The translations under genes and the position numbers were made by a program. Positions 30,909 through 39,529 of a DNA stretch of 42,377 bases are shown in pieces. Where the stretch lies: the NCBI GenBank assembly GCA_016930485.1, contig JAFGGP010000007.1:1-42377 (forward strand), read 5' to 3'. The stretch comes from Candidatus Omnitrophota bacterium. Its GTDB lineage: Bacteria; Omnitrophota; Gorgyraeia; JAFGGP01. A model generated the notes under the pieces. The model was given only the letters and a program-made list of their open reading frames with translations. It was not told the DNA's origin and searched no databases. The number at the start of each line of letters is the position of its first letter. Within the stretch, counting starts at the first letter, position 1.

Positions 30909-31931
30909 ATGAAAATCCTTGTCCTGACCAACATGTATCCGAACGAGCACCGGTCCTTTTACGGCGTCTTTGTTAAAGATGAGATCGAGGCGCTGAAAAG
31001 GCGGGCGCTTAAACCCGAGCTCTTGTTTATCAACGGACGCAGGAACCGTTTGCATTATCTCAGCGGGCTGGTACGGCTCGTGCAGGTCCTCTCTTCGGGG
31101 GAGTACGACCTTATCCATGCGCACCATACCTATTGCGCCTTTTTGGCCCTTGTGGCCCGGCCGCTTGCCGGAAAGCGGATCCCGCTTATTCTTACGCTGC
31201 ATGAAGGCGAAATCTTTCATAAAACGGACGACAACTATGAAATCGACCGCATCCGCAGATTTCAATACAACACCTCATTGAGACAGTTTGTCATGCAGAG
31301 GCTCAGTTTTCTTATCACGGTCAATAAGGACCTGATAAACGGATTTCGTATGCGCGATTACTCGGTTATCCCCTGCGGGGTTGACCTGGAGCGGTTTCGT
31401 CCGTTTTCCCGGGAAGATTCGAGAAAGGAGACAGGCATAGCAAAAAATGCCAGGGTAGTCTTTTTCCCCAGCGATTACAGGACCCCGGCAAAGAGATTCG
31501 ATCTTGTCGAAGAGGCATATCGCATCCTGCAGAGAGAATATAACGGAACGCTCCATCTGATCAGGGGAGGGGAGATACCGCCCGAGAGAATGCCTGTGTA
31601 TTATAACGCGAGCGATGTTGTGGTGCTCGCCTCTGACTATGAGGCCTCACCGATGGTCGTCAAAGAGGCCATGGCGGTGAACGTGCCGGTGGTAACGGTT
31701 AATGCGGGTGACGCCGTCACCCTCATCAGCGGCGTTGAGGGCTGTTATCAGACGGCGAGAGAACCCGGGGATATTGCATGCAACATCAGGCGCGCCCTCG
31801 ATTTTGGCGCCAGGACAAAGGGCAGGGAGAAGATCAGGCAGCTACAGCTGTCGCATCATGACAGCGTATATAAGGTAATCAGGGTCTACGAAAGGGTATT
31901 GTCCGGCAATGCATCACCCGCTCCCGCTTAA
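30909..31931 (+). CDS. Family 4-type glycosyltransferase
   Basis: From ATG 30909, one base after the preceding stop, this is a 340-residue GT-B fold protein. The N-terminal domain opens with MKILVLTNMYPNEHRSFYGVFVKDEIEAL and contains YDLIHAHHTY. The C-terminal domain has IPCGVDLERFRP, then RMPVYYNASDVVVLASDYEASPMVVKEAMAVNVPVV, which includes the E-x7-E nucleotide-sugar motif of GT4. It should be cytoplasmic and add one sugar to the lipid-linked repeat unit; the donor is not determined. Its 3' end overlaps the next gene by 23 bases. An upstream in-frame start at 30834 would overlap the ligase gene and is not needed for the fold. Confidence 0.88.
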   Translation: MKILVLTNMYPNEHRSFYGVFVKDEIEALKRRALKPELLFINGRRNRLHYLSGLVRLVQVLSSGEYDLIHAHHTYCAFLALVARPLAGKRIPLILTLHEGEIFHKTDDNYEIDRIRRFQYNTSLRQFVMQRLSFLITVNKDLINGFRMRDYSVIPCGVDLERFRPFSREDSRKETGIAKNARVVFFPSDYRTPAKRFDLVEEAYRILQREYNGTLHLIRGGEIPPERMPVYYNASDVVVLASDYEASPMVVKEAMAVNVPVVTVNAGDAVTLISGVEGCYQTAREPGDIACNIRRALDFGARTKGREKIRQLQLSHHDSVYKVIRVYERVLSGNASPAPA

Positions 31932-34164
31932 TGCACAGGTAGTGTATCTCTCTCTTTTATTGATGCTGACGGCAGGTGCCTATCCCCCTGTTAACGGGGC
32001 CATTCGGTGGGAGAGTATCGGACCCGGCGGCGGCGGATGGATCGAGTGCCTTGCCGTTGATCCCCGTGACCCCGGGACTGTCTACGCGGGTTCGGATGTG
32101 GGGGGTATTTTTAAGAGCACCGACGGCGGCGCGTCATGGCATGCCTCAAATATCGGTCTTAAAAATGATTTTATCCGCGATATCGTCATAGATCCGGATA
32201 ACCCGGATGTCATATACGCTGCGACCCCGGGGGGTGTTCATAAGAGCGTAGATAGAGGGGAGACATGGACGGTATTGCGCAACGGTTTCCCGCCGGTTGC
32301 GGCCCATGCATTCAGCTCTCCCGTTAATACGATAGCGATCGATCCCCGGAATTCCAGCGTACTCTATGCAGGGGTCGGCAGGCGTGATAAGGAAGGTGCC
32401 GGGACGATCTACAAAAGCACCGACGGAGGCGGACACTGGTGGATAGTGAACGCCGACGGCACAATTCATCCCCGGGCTGTTATTTACTCTATCTGCGTCC
32501 ATCCGGTTGATACCGGCGTTCTGTATGCAGGAACTGACCGGGGGGTGTACCGGAGCAGTGATGGGGGCGTCACCTGGAGCCCGAAGAATAACGGGCTTGC
32601 GCATCAGAATGTGCGCGCAGTCGCCGTAGGCGCCCGCCAGCCGCATACGCTATATCTTGCGCTGGGGGCCCTGCACAGGGAAGGCACCATAAGCGGCGGG
32701 GCGGTATATAGGAGTGATAACGAAGGAGAGGACTGGGAACTCATCAGGGAAGAGAGATTGTATAGTGAGGGCGATATCTCCGGAGACGCCCCGATCGGGG
32801 CATTGAGCCCTGATTATTTTTCAATCGAGGTAAGCCCGGTTGATTCCCGCGTCTGTTTTGCCGGTGATGTTTCTTGGAAGACAGGAGGGCTCTACGTGAG
32901 CCGTGATGCCGGCACCACATGGTCCGGGTTGACCGCCCCCGGACATATACGGGGGTATGGATGGATTACTCAGTGGGGCGTCGGGGTGACCTCTGCGGCG
33001 ATCGCGCCCAGCGACCCGCGGGTAATGTACATCGGGACGAGCGGGCACATCTTCAGGTCAGGAGACGAAGGAAGGACGTGGCGGCAGGTATATTCGGCCC
33101 CGGCCGGCGGCGGCGATGAGGGCAGAAGCGCCTCGCGCGGCCTGGAGACAACGTGTATTCACTCGATAACGTTAGACCCCCGCATACCGGGCACCCTCTA
33201 TGTCGGTTACTTTGATCTGGGGCTTTTAATAAGCCGCGACGGGGGGAGGAGTTTTACAAGGAGCGTTACGGGCATGAGCTACCCAAATAATACCTTTACC
33301 GTTGCGCCCGATCCGGATGATTCCCTGATACTGTATGCCGGGACCGGGGAGTGGTCCCGCAACGAAGGCGCTTTGTGTAAGAGTACCGACGGCGGTGCGT
33401 CGTGGCGGGTTATCGGCACCCCTAAGACCGGTCTCCCGTTGGGGAGGCCGCGGTTTATCTGCGTTGATCCGCAAAGCCCCCGTGAGACGCGGATAGTCTA
33501 TACAGCAATAGATGAGAAGGGCATTTTTAAGAGTATCGACGGAGGGGCGAGCTGGCGGGCGGTTAACAGGGGTCTTTCTTCTCAGGATATCCGCGCTCTC
33601 ATAGTACACCCCTCTAGATCCGATACCCTTTTTACAGCATGCGGGGGCACCGTCGAGGAGGGCGGCGGGCTCTATGTGACACATAACGGGGCGGCCTTGT
33701 GGAAGCGGGTTGCAACCGATGAGGTATTCCCGAATATTCAGACGTTGCTCATAGATCCCCACAACCCCGAGATACTGTATGCGGGTCACCGCACGTATTA
33801 TGACCCGGCCCGCCAGGAATATATTTCCGGAGGGGTATTTCGCGGAACCGATGAGGCACGGAACTGGGTAAAGTTGCTTGATGACACATTTGTCTCGTCA
33901 ATAGCGGTGCATCCGGCCGACCCGAACAGTATCTATGCGGGCTGTCCGGACCATAATTATCACGACTTCAGCAGGGGCACAGGTCTTTATAAAAGCACCG
34001 ACGGAGGCACGCACTGGGCATTGGTGAATGAGGGGTTGTCGGGTCTGCGCGTCAGTTGTGTGAGTATACAGCCCGAAGAGCCTTCTGTTGTCTACTGTGG
34101 CACAGAGGGAAACGGGCTATTTAGAAGCTCCACACAGAACAGTATCCACGAGGAGGAGAGATGA
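31909..34164 (+). CDS. Secreted BNR/Asp-box beta-propeller protein (sortilin/HCF136-like)
   Basis: This 751-residue protein starts with a likely signal peptide (VVYLSLLLMLTAGAYPPVNGA, cleaved near residue 31). The rest is built of repeated blades with the Asp-box pattern S-x-D-x-G-x-x-W; I count about 13, such as STDGGASW, SSDGGVTW, SRDAGTTW and SIDGGASW, each preceded by a P-x-x-P-x-x-[IVL]-YAG strand. Two stacked propellers, or one ten-blade sortilin-type fold, are likely. Such proteins are found among secreted glycoside hydrolases and VPS10-like receptors. No catalytic residues can be assigned. In the middle of a polysaccharide operon it may bind or trim the polymer in the periplasm or outside. 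It shares 23 bases with the glycosyltransferase gene. Confidence 0.82.
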   Translation: MHHPLPLNAQVVYLSLLLMLTAGAYPPVNGAIRWESIGPGGGGWIECLAVDPRDPGTVYAGSDVGGIFKSTDGGASWHASNIGLKNDFIRDIVIDPDNPDVIYAATPGGVHKSVDRGETWTVLRNGFPPVAAHAFSSPVNTIAIDPRNSSVLYAGVGRRDKEGAGTIYKSTDGGGHWWIVNADGTIHPRAVIYSICVHPVDTGVLYAGTDRGVYRSSDGGVTWSPKNNGLAHQNVRAVAVGARQPHTLYLALGALHREGTISGGAVYRSDNEGEDWELIREERLYSEGDISGDAPIGALSPDYFSIEVSPVDSRVCFAGDVSWKTGGLYVSRDAGTTWSGLTAPGHIRGYGWITQWGVGVTSAAIAPSDPRVMYIGTSGHIFRSGDEGRTWRQVYSAPAGGGDEGRSASRGLETTCIHSITLDPRIPGTLYVGYFDLGLLISRDGGRSFTRSVTGMSYPNNTFTVAPDPDDSLILYAGTGEWSRNEGALCKSTDGGASWRVIGTPKTGLPLGRPRFICVDPQSPRETRIVYTAIDEKGIFKSIDGGASWRAVNRGLSSQDIRALIVHPSRSDTLFTACGGTVEEGGGLYVTHNGAALWKRVATDEVFPNIQTLLIDPHNPEILYAGHRTYYDPARQEYISGGVFRGTDEARNWVKLLDDTFVSSIAVHPADPNSIYAGCPDHNYHDFSRGTGLYKSTDGGTHWALVNEGLSGLRVSCVSIQPEEPSVVYCGTEGNGLFRSSTQNSIHEEER

Positions 34165-35105
34165 AGTTGCAACAGACCCGGGAATGTCCTGCGGCTGCAC
34201 CGGAGACGACCGATGAAATGCCGTTTTCATCGGATACACCCGGTGATACAGGAAGCACCCTCCTATCATTTTTCCGGGAGCGCCTCAGGTGTGCGTGCGC
34301 CGATCTTATAGGAGGGATTCTCTATTACAGCGGCATTATACAGCTGGTGGTATGGATACGCCGGAAGGTCCTCAAACGGGGCAGACTGCTGATTATTGTG
34401 TATCACCGGGTGACCAGACCGTGCAGAGGTGTCGCCGATATCAGTATTTCTCCCCAGAACTTCATCGAACACCTCGGGTATCTCTTAAGGCGTTACCGGA
34501 TACTTTCGATAGATGAATGCCTGAATTACGTGCATACCAGGACGTATCCAGAGCGGGATTCGGTGCTAATCACCCTTGATGACGGGTACGAGGATAATTA
34601 CACCAACGCATTTCCTGAATTACAAAAATGGGGTCTGCCGGCGGCGATCTTTTTGACAGGCGACCATATCGGCAAGGAGCAGATGCTGAAAGAGGAACAG
34701 ATACGGGAGATGGCCGGACATAACATAACCTTTGGCGCGCACACGATGACGCATCCACTACTGAGCGCTCTCGACACCGTCGACATCCGCAGGGAGGTCT
34801 GGAATGCCAAAACGACCATCGAGAAAATCATCAATAAACCGGTGCGTTCCTTTGCCTACCCGTTCGGCTCTGAAGGTCATTTTGACCGCCGGGCCGTAGC
34901 GGCTGTGGCACACAGCGGTTTCAACTGCGCTTTTACGACGATAAAGGATGATGTGACGGTTGAGCATTCGCTCTTTGAGCTTCCGCGGAAGGTAATAGCG
35001 GACTTTTCGATGCCTGCTTTTTCGGCCAAGATAGAGGGGGTATTCGATGTTATGTATACCCTGCGCCGCGCACTGCACAGGGCGCACACAACGGTACGGA
35101 GATAA
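34161..35105 (+). CDS. Polysaccharide deacetylase (NodB domain)
   Basis: This 314-residue protein is coupled to the previous gene by an ATGA overlap, with GAGGAGAG as ribosome site. After about 75 residues containing a hydrophobic segment (LIGGILYYSGIIQLVVWI), the NodB domain begins with IVYHRVTR. It carries SVLITLDDGYEDN (catalytic and metal Asp pair), FGAHTMTHPLLS (metal His-x3-His) and FAYPFGSEGHF. It should remove acetyl groups from N- or O-acetylated sugars, probably of the polymer made here. The hydrophobic segment may anchor it to the membrane, but no clear signal peptide is visible at the very N-terminus. Confidence 0.88.
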   Translation: MKLQQTRECPAAAPETTDEMPFSSDTPGDTGSTLLSFFRERLRCACADLIGGILYYSGIIQLVVWIRRKVLKRGRLLIIVYHRVTRPCRGVADISISPQNFIEHLGYLLRRYRILSIDECLNYVHTRTYPERDSVLITLDDGYEDNYTNAFPELQKWGLPAAIFLTGDHIGKEQMLKEEQIREMAGHNITFGAHTMTHPLLSALDTVDIRREVWNAKTTIEKIINKPVRSFAYPFGSEGHFDRRAVAAVAHSGFNCAFTTIKDDVTVEHSLFELPRKVIADFSMPAFSAKIEGVFDVMYTLRRALHRAHTTVRR

Positions 35106-35113
35106 AGCAAGTT

Positions 35114-36298
35114 ATGATAACCGTAAGAGAAATAAATACGGAAAGCGAGTTCCGGCAGTTGAGAGATGCATGGGAAGATGCGATCTCACGCAGCAACAAC
35201 CATCATTGTCTATTTTTGAGCTGGGAGTGGCTCTATAGCTGGTGGCGGGTGTACGGAGATGACGGACGAACTCTTTTTATTCTTGTTGCGCGGGACGATG
35301 ACGGGGTCTTGCTCGGTATAGCCCCGCTTCTATTGCGCCGGGCGACACTATTCGGTCTTAAGACATGGACCGTCCTGGAGTTTCTGGGGAGTGGGGAGGA
35401 CCCGAAAGAAAAAGTCTGTTCCGAGTACCTTGATTTTATCGTCTGCCGGGGGAGGGAAGAAGAGGTAATGAAGGCCTTCTTCGCCTATCTGGGAGAGCAG
35501 GTTTGCCGGTGGGATGTCTTTAGCCTCGAGAGTGTACTGGAGTATTCTCACGCAGTCCGCTTTTTGCACCTTCTTGAAAAACAGCACGCGCTGTATATCA
35601 TGAGGTGCTCTAATAACGGGCAGGGATATAACTATATGTCTCTGACCGGCAGCTGGGAAGACCTGCTACAGTCATACCGCGCCTCGGGGAGATGTTTGTA
35701 TACGGCCATACGCAGAAAAAGACGGGCCCTTGAAACATGTGGGACGATCGAGATCGGAGAGGTGCGGGATGAAAATGAGCTGGACGCGGTTATGGATCGG
35801 TTAATCCATTTGCATCAGCTCAAATGGAATGCTGTCGGCAAGCCCGGAAGTTTTCGGTCAGAACGATTTACCAGATTTCACCGGACGGTCGCCCCGCTCT
35901 TACTCAAAAAGGGACGTTTAATCCTCCCGCATCTTAAGGTAAACGGCACCATTCAGGCCTGCATGTACGTGTTTACCTATAACGGCCGCTCATTTTATTA
36001 CCAGACAGGATACAATCCGCATTTCCCGAGTAAGTTTAGCCCGGGTTTTACGTTATTTACCTATTTTTTGGAGCGCTCCGTTCAGAGAGGGACCAGGGAA
36101 CTGGAATTCCTCAGAGGAGAGTGTCACTATAAAAACAGATGGTCCGGGCAGAAACGACGGGTGTACGAACTGCTTATCACCAGAAAAGAACCGGGGGGAA
36201 TGTTTTTTATCGCAAGGACCAGGGCCGAAAGGGCGATCAGGGGTGCGGCCAGAAAACTACTCAGGGAAAATAGACCCGTAACGGCAAGGAACGTATAA
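35114..36298 (+). CDS. BioF2/FemAB-like GNAT acyltransferase
   Basis: This 394-residue protein belongs to the GNAT superfamily group annotated as BioF2 or CelD-like (Acetyltransf_6), with two GNAT folds. Visible features are FLSWEWLYSWWRVYGDDGR near the N-terminus, and YKNRWSGQKRRVYELLI together with TRELEFLRGECHYK near the C-terminus, the typical end of this family. Members in polysaccharide or exosortase loci are thought to acylate sugars or add aminoacyl groups to the glycan. It pairs with the deacetylase upstream (8-base gap), so the polymer may be both deacetylated and re-acylated. The true acyl donor is unknown. Cytoplasmic. Confidence 0.8.
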   Translation: MITVREINTESEFRQLRDAWEDAISRSNNHHCLFLSWEWLYSWWRVYGDDGRTLFILVARDDDGVLLGIAPLLLRRATLFGLKTWTVLEFLGSGEDPKEKVCSEYLDFIVCRGREEEVMKAFFAYLGEQVCRWDVFSLESVLEYSHAVRFLHLLEKQHALYIMRCSNNGQGYNYMSLTGSWEDLLQSYRASGRCLYTAIRRKRRALETCGTIEIGEVRDENELDAVMDRLIHLHQLKWNAVGKPGSFRSERFTRFHRTVAPLLLKKGRLILPHLKVNGTIQACMYVFTYNGRSFYYQTGYNPHFPSKFSPGFTLFTYFLERSVQRGTRELEFLRGECHYKNRWSGQKRRVYELLITRKEPGGMFFIARTRAERAIRGAARKLLRENRPVTARNV

Positions 36299-36300
36299 TT

Positions 36301-37281
36301 ATGCAACCGATACTTTCGATTGTTATCGTCAATTGGAACTCCGGTGAGGTGCTCTGTCGGTGTCTGCGGTCTATTTATGATACTGTCCGTTCATCTTTCG
36401 AGGTAATCGTTGTGGATAATGACTCATCGGATGATAGTATCTCCATGATACGGAATCATTTTCCGGGTGTCAGATTAATAGAGTCCGGCGCAAATCTGGG
36501 GTTTTCCAAAGGCAACAACCTGGGCACGGGCTATTGCACCGGGAAGTATCTTATGCTTACCAATCCCGATACCATTCTGTGCGAGTGTGCCGCGGATACG
36601 CTGGTTGCTTTTTTGGAAGATCGCCCCGACGTCGGTATCGCCGGGCCTCAGGTCGTCGGTCCTGACGGGATGGTCTCGTTCTACAATAAGCGGAGACTGC
36701 CGAATCTCGTCCAGGATTTTTCCCTATTATTTCTGATCGAAAAATTCACGAATGTCATCAGGGCCCGGCTTACCGGACTGCCGTTTTTCCGGGATAAGGT
36801 GCCGCCATATTACTGGAGGACCGAGGAGTGCGAGGGCCTGGACGGGTCGAGTTTTATTATCAGGCGCGCACTCTACGAGGCACTGGGCGGATTTGACGAA
36901 ACGACCCCCATGTATCTGGACGATATTGATTTATTCTATCAGTGCAGGAAGGCGGGCGTTAAGGTGTATTATGTGGCCGAGGCCCGGGTGATCCACGAGG
37001 GGCACCATTCGACCAAGAAGTCACAACAGCATAAGATGTACGACGTACTCTCCCTTTATTCCCGGCTGCTCTACTATAAAAAGAATCACGGCCTGGGCAA
37101 GGGGATGTTGTATCGGGGGTTAATTATGATGAGCGTCCCCTATCTGCTGCTTTTAGATCTCATTAGCCTGCCTGTTTTTCTGCCGATGAAACACACCAGA
37201 GACAGGATGCCGGTGATCAAAAAGCATATAACATACCTTCGGGTTGCCTTGCTCGGCAGGGGAGTGGCGATAAAACGATGA
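36301..37281 (+). CDS. Family 2 glycosyltransferase (rhamnosyltransferase-like)
   Basis: This 326-residue GT-A fold protein begins LSIVIVNWNSGEVLCRCLRSI, has VIVVDNDSSDDSI and the TNPDT metal-binding equivalent of DxD (about residue 86), then FIIRRALYEALGGFDETTPMYLDDIDLFYQCRKAG, which supplies the catalytic aspartate of the ED motif. The C-terminal 80 residues hold an amphipathic or membrane-associated helix (LIMMSVPYLLLLDLISLPVFL). It resembles WbbL-like rhamnosyltransferases, but the donor sugar is not proven. It sits two bases after the GNAT gene and overlaps the next by four bases (ATGA). Confidence 0.9.
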   Translation: MQPILSIVIVNWNSGEVLCRCLRSIYDTVRSSFEVIVVDNDSSDDSISMIRNHFPGVRLIESGANLGFSKGNNLGTGYCTGKYLMLTNPDTILCECAADTLVAFLEDRPDVGIAGPQVVGPDGMVSFYNKRRLPNLVQDFSLLFLIEKFTNVIRARLTGLPFFRDKVPPYYWRTEECEGLDGSSFIIRRALYEALGGFDETTPMYLDDIDLFYQCRKAGVKVYYVAEARVIHEGHHSTKKSQQHKMYDVLSLYSRLLYYKKNHGLGKGMLYRGLIMMSVPYLLLLDLISLPVFLPMKHTRDRMPVIKKHITYLRVALLGRGVAIKR

Positions 37282-39389
37282 AGACGCAACTGCACGGCTC
37301 AATAATTGTGACCTACCGCTGTAACGCGCGGTGCAATATGTGCGAGGCCTGGAAATATCCGACCGCCTCGCACGAAGAAATTGCCCCTGAGATGCTCAAA
37401 AAACTTCCGGAGATGTTTTTTACCAACATTACCGGGGGCGAGCCTTTTGTAAGGACCGACCTCCCGCAGATTGTTGACATTCTGCGCCAAAAAACAGGCC
37501 GTATTGTTATCAGCACCAACGGCTTTTTTACCGACCGGATTGTTTCTCTGTGTCAAAGGTATCCTGATCTGGGAATCCGTATCAGCATCGAGGGCATGCA
37601 GCGGGCAAACGACGCCATCAGGGGCATCCCCGATGGATTTAACCGCGCGATGGACACGCTCTTTAAACTGAGAAAAATGGGAATGAGAGATATCGGATTT
37701 GGTATGACGGTGCAGGATTTAAACTGCCACGACGTGGTCCCGCTTTACCGGTTGGCCGAAACCCTGGGGTATGAATTTGCAACAGCGACACTTCATAACT
37801 CGCACTATTTCCATAAATGGGATAACCGCATCGAACGCAAGGAAGAGGTGATATCAGAGTGCGAAACCCTGGCATCTCTCCTGCTTCGTTCGAACAGGGC
37901 AAAGGACTGGTTCAGGGCGTACTTTAATTACGGGCTGATCAATTATCTTAAAGGAAACAGGCGTTTACTCCCGTGTGAGATGGCGCGGCACGGATTTTTT
38001 CTGGATCCCTACGGAAATGTACTTCCGTGTAATGGCATGGACGCGTCTGAACCGATGGGCAACCTGAAGGAACAGGACTGGAAGGATATCTGGGAAGGTC
38101 GGCGGGCAGGGGAGGTGAGGCGGATGGTAGCCGAATGCCGGAAACAGTGCTGGATGATCGGGAGCGCCGCGCCGGCTATATGGCGCTATCCCGCCGGACC
38201 GGTTGGATGGGTGATCCGCGAGAAAATATGTTCGATGCTGAAAGAAAAACCGCGGCATGTACGCGGGACAAAGATCGTTGTATTAGGAACCAGGGGATTT
38301 CCGGATGTGCAGGGCGGGATCGAGACACACTGTGAAAACCTGTATCCCCATCTGGTCAAGAAGGGCTACCAGGTGGTGGCATTGGGAAGAATGTCATATG
38401 TCGGCGATGACGCCTTCTATCATGAAGGCATTACTGTACTGCCGGTGCGCTGTCCGAAACATAAATTCCTCGAGACCATTATCCACAGCCTGAAAGGCGT
38501 CTTTATCGCAAGGAAAATAAAATGCGACGTGTTGCACATCCACGCCGTAGGCCCGGCACTCGTTACGCCGCTTGCCCGTCTTCTCGGGATGAAGGCGGTC
38601 TTCACGCACCACGGCGCTGATTACAGAAGGGCGAAATGGGGGAGGGTTGCACGTCTTATGTTGCGCCTGGGTGAATGTCTGGGGGTCTGTTTTGCAAATG
38701 AGGTAATCGCGATTTCACAGGCAATCGCCGATTATCTTGCCGATACCTATAAGAGAAGGGTTACCGTCATTCCGAACGGCGTTGCCCCCGCACATGCTGC
38801 GGGGACGAATAGTATACTTACGAAACACGGGCTGGAGAGAGGAAAATACGTGCTCGCAGTAGGCCGTTTTGTCCCTGAGAAGGGGTTTGATGACCTGATG
38901 GATTCTTTTACAGAGATGATAAACAACAATGGGTTCGGCGACTGGAAGCTGGTTATTGCTGGTGATGCAGACCATGAGGATAACTATAGCGCGCGGTTAA
39001 AAGAAAAAGCCGCCGGAGACGCACATATCGTCCTGACGGGATTTATATCAGGCGCCCCCCTCACAGAACTCTATTCCCACGCAGGACTTTTCGTGCAGCC
39101 TTCCTCCCACGAGGGACTCCCTATCGCGCTTCTTGAGGCGATGAGTTACGGGTTGCCGTGCATCGCGAGCGATATACCGGCGCACGCCGGGACCGGCCTT
39201 TTGGAAAAAAGCAGATTATTCAAGAAGGGTGATGCCGGTGCATTGACCGCATTATTAGAACATGCCCTCCACAATCCGCTGACAGAGGATGAAAAAATAC
39301 ATCAGATAAACACGGTTGCCGAACGATTCAGATGGGACCGCATAGCGGACGAGACGGCAAGGATATATCAAAGACTTACTCTATCCTGA
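37278..39389 (+). CDS. Radical SAM (SPASM-type) domain fused to a family 4 glycosyltransferase
   Basis: This 703-residue protein joins two complete enzymes. Residues 1-320 form a radical SAM domain: CNARCNMC (about 15-22), FTNITGGEPFVRTDLP, VISTNGFF, then a SPASM-like end with LLPCEMARHGFFLDPYGNVLPCNGMD and a final CRKQC. Residues about 332-703 form a GT-B glycosyltransferase: TKIVVLGTRGFPDVQGGIETH, VLHIHAVGP, VIPNGV, and HEGLPIALLEAMSYGLPCI with the E-x7-E motif. The GT part resembles DUF1972-type transferases. The join has no stop and an ATG at 38235 could restart translation. A fusion suggests the radical SAM step modifies the sugar or carrier just before or after transfer. The substrate is unknown. 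It is the last gene of the cluster. Confidence 0.85.
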   Translation: MKTQLHGSIIVTYRCNARCNMCEAWKYPTASHEEIAPEMLKKLPEMFFTNITGGEPFVRTDLPQIVDILRQKTGRIVISTNGFFTDRIVSLCQRYPDLGIRISIEGMQRANDAIRGIPDGFNRAMDTLFKLRKMGMRDIGFGMTVQDLNCHDVVPLYRLAETLGYEFATATLHNSHYFHKWDNRIERKEEVISECETLASLLLRSNRAKDWFRAYFNYGLINYLKGNRRLLPCEMARHGFFLDPYGNVLPCNGMDASEPMGNLKEQDWKDIWEGRRAGEVRRMVAECRKQCWMIGSAAPAIWRYPAGPVGWVIREKICSMLKEKPRHVRGTKIVVLGTRGFPDVQGGIETHCENLYPHLVKKGYQVVALGRMSYVGDDAFYHEGITVLPVRCPKHKFLETIIHSLKGVFIARKIKCDVLHIHAVGPALVTPLARLLGMKAVFTHHGADYRRAKWGRVARLMLRLGECLGVCFANEVIAISQAIADYLADTYKRRVTVIPNGVAPAHAAGTNSILTKHGLERGKYVLAVGRFVPEKGFDDLMDSFTEMINNNGFGDWKLVIAGDADHEDNYSARLKEKAAGDAHIVLTGFISGAPLTELYSHAGLFVQPSSHEGLPIALLEAMSYGLPCIASDIPAHAGTGLLEKSRLFKKGDAGALTALLEHALHNPLTEDEKIHQINTVAERFRWDRIADETARIYQRLTLS

Positions 39390-39443
39390 TTTTTTCTCTC
39401 GAGCCAGCCGTCCTCAAGCCACTTTTCCTTTCCCGGATCCTTC

Positions 39444-39473
39444 TTGACCCTTTTTTATGGCAGGGGGTATAAT
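39444..39473 (+). promoter_or_regulatory. Promoter ahead of the spermidine-synthase-like gene
   Basis: TTGACC (39444-39449) and TATAAT (39468-39473) are 18 bases apart, with a GGGGG run directly before the -10 and TATAATATA at the -10. Its sequence closely follows the promoter at 20100-20129. The predicted leader is about 50 bases. Confidence 0.7.
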
Positions 39474-39529
39474 ATAATCCTCATTGTTGCAATAAGTTGC
39501 ACCGATCTTCGTAACACAATAAATACATT

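Noticed and set aside
31988-32004. CCCCCTGTTAACGGGGCC at the signal peptide of the propeller gene, resembling the palindromic element's ends
   Set aside because: Only about 8 bases match (TTAACGGGG vs CTAACGGGG), the frame differs and no second arm of the element is present; likely chance.
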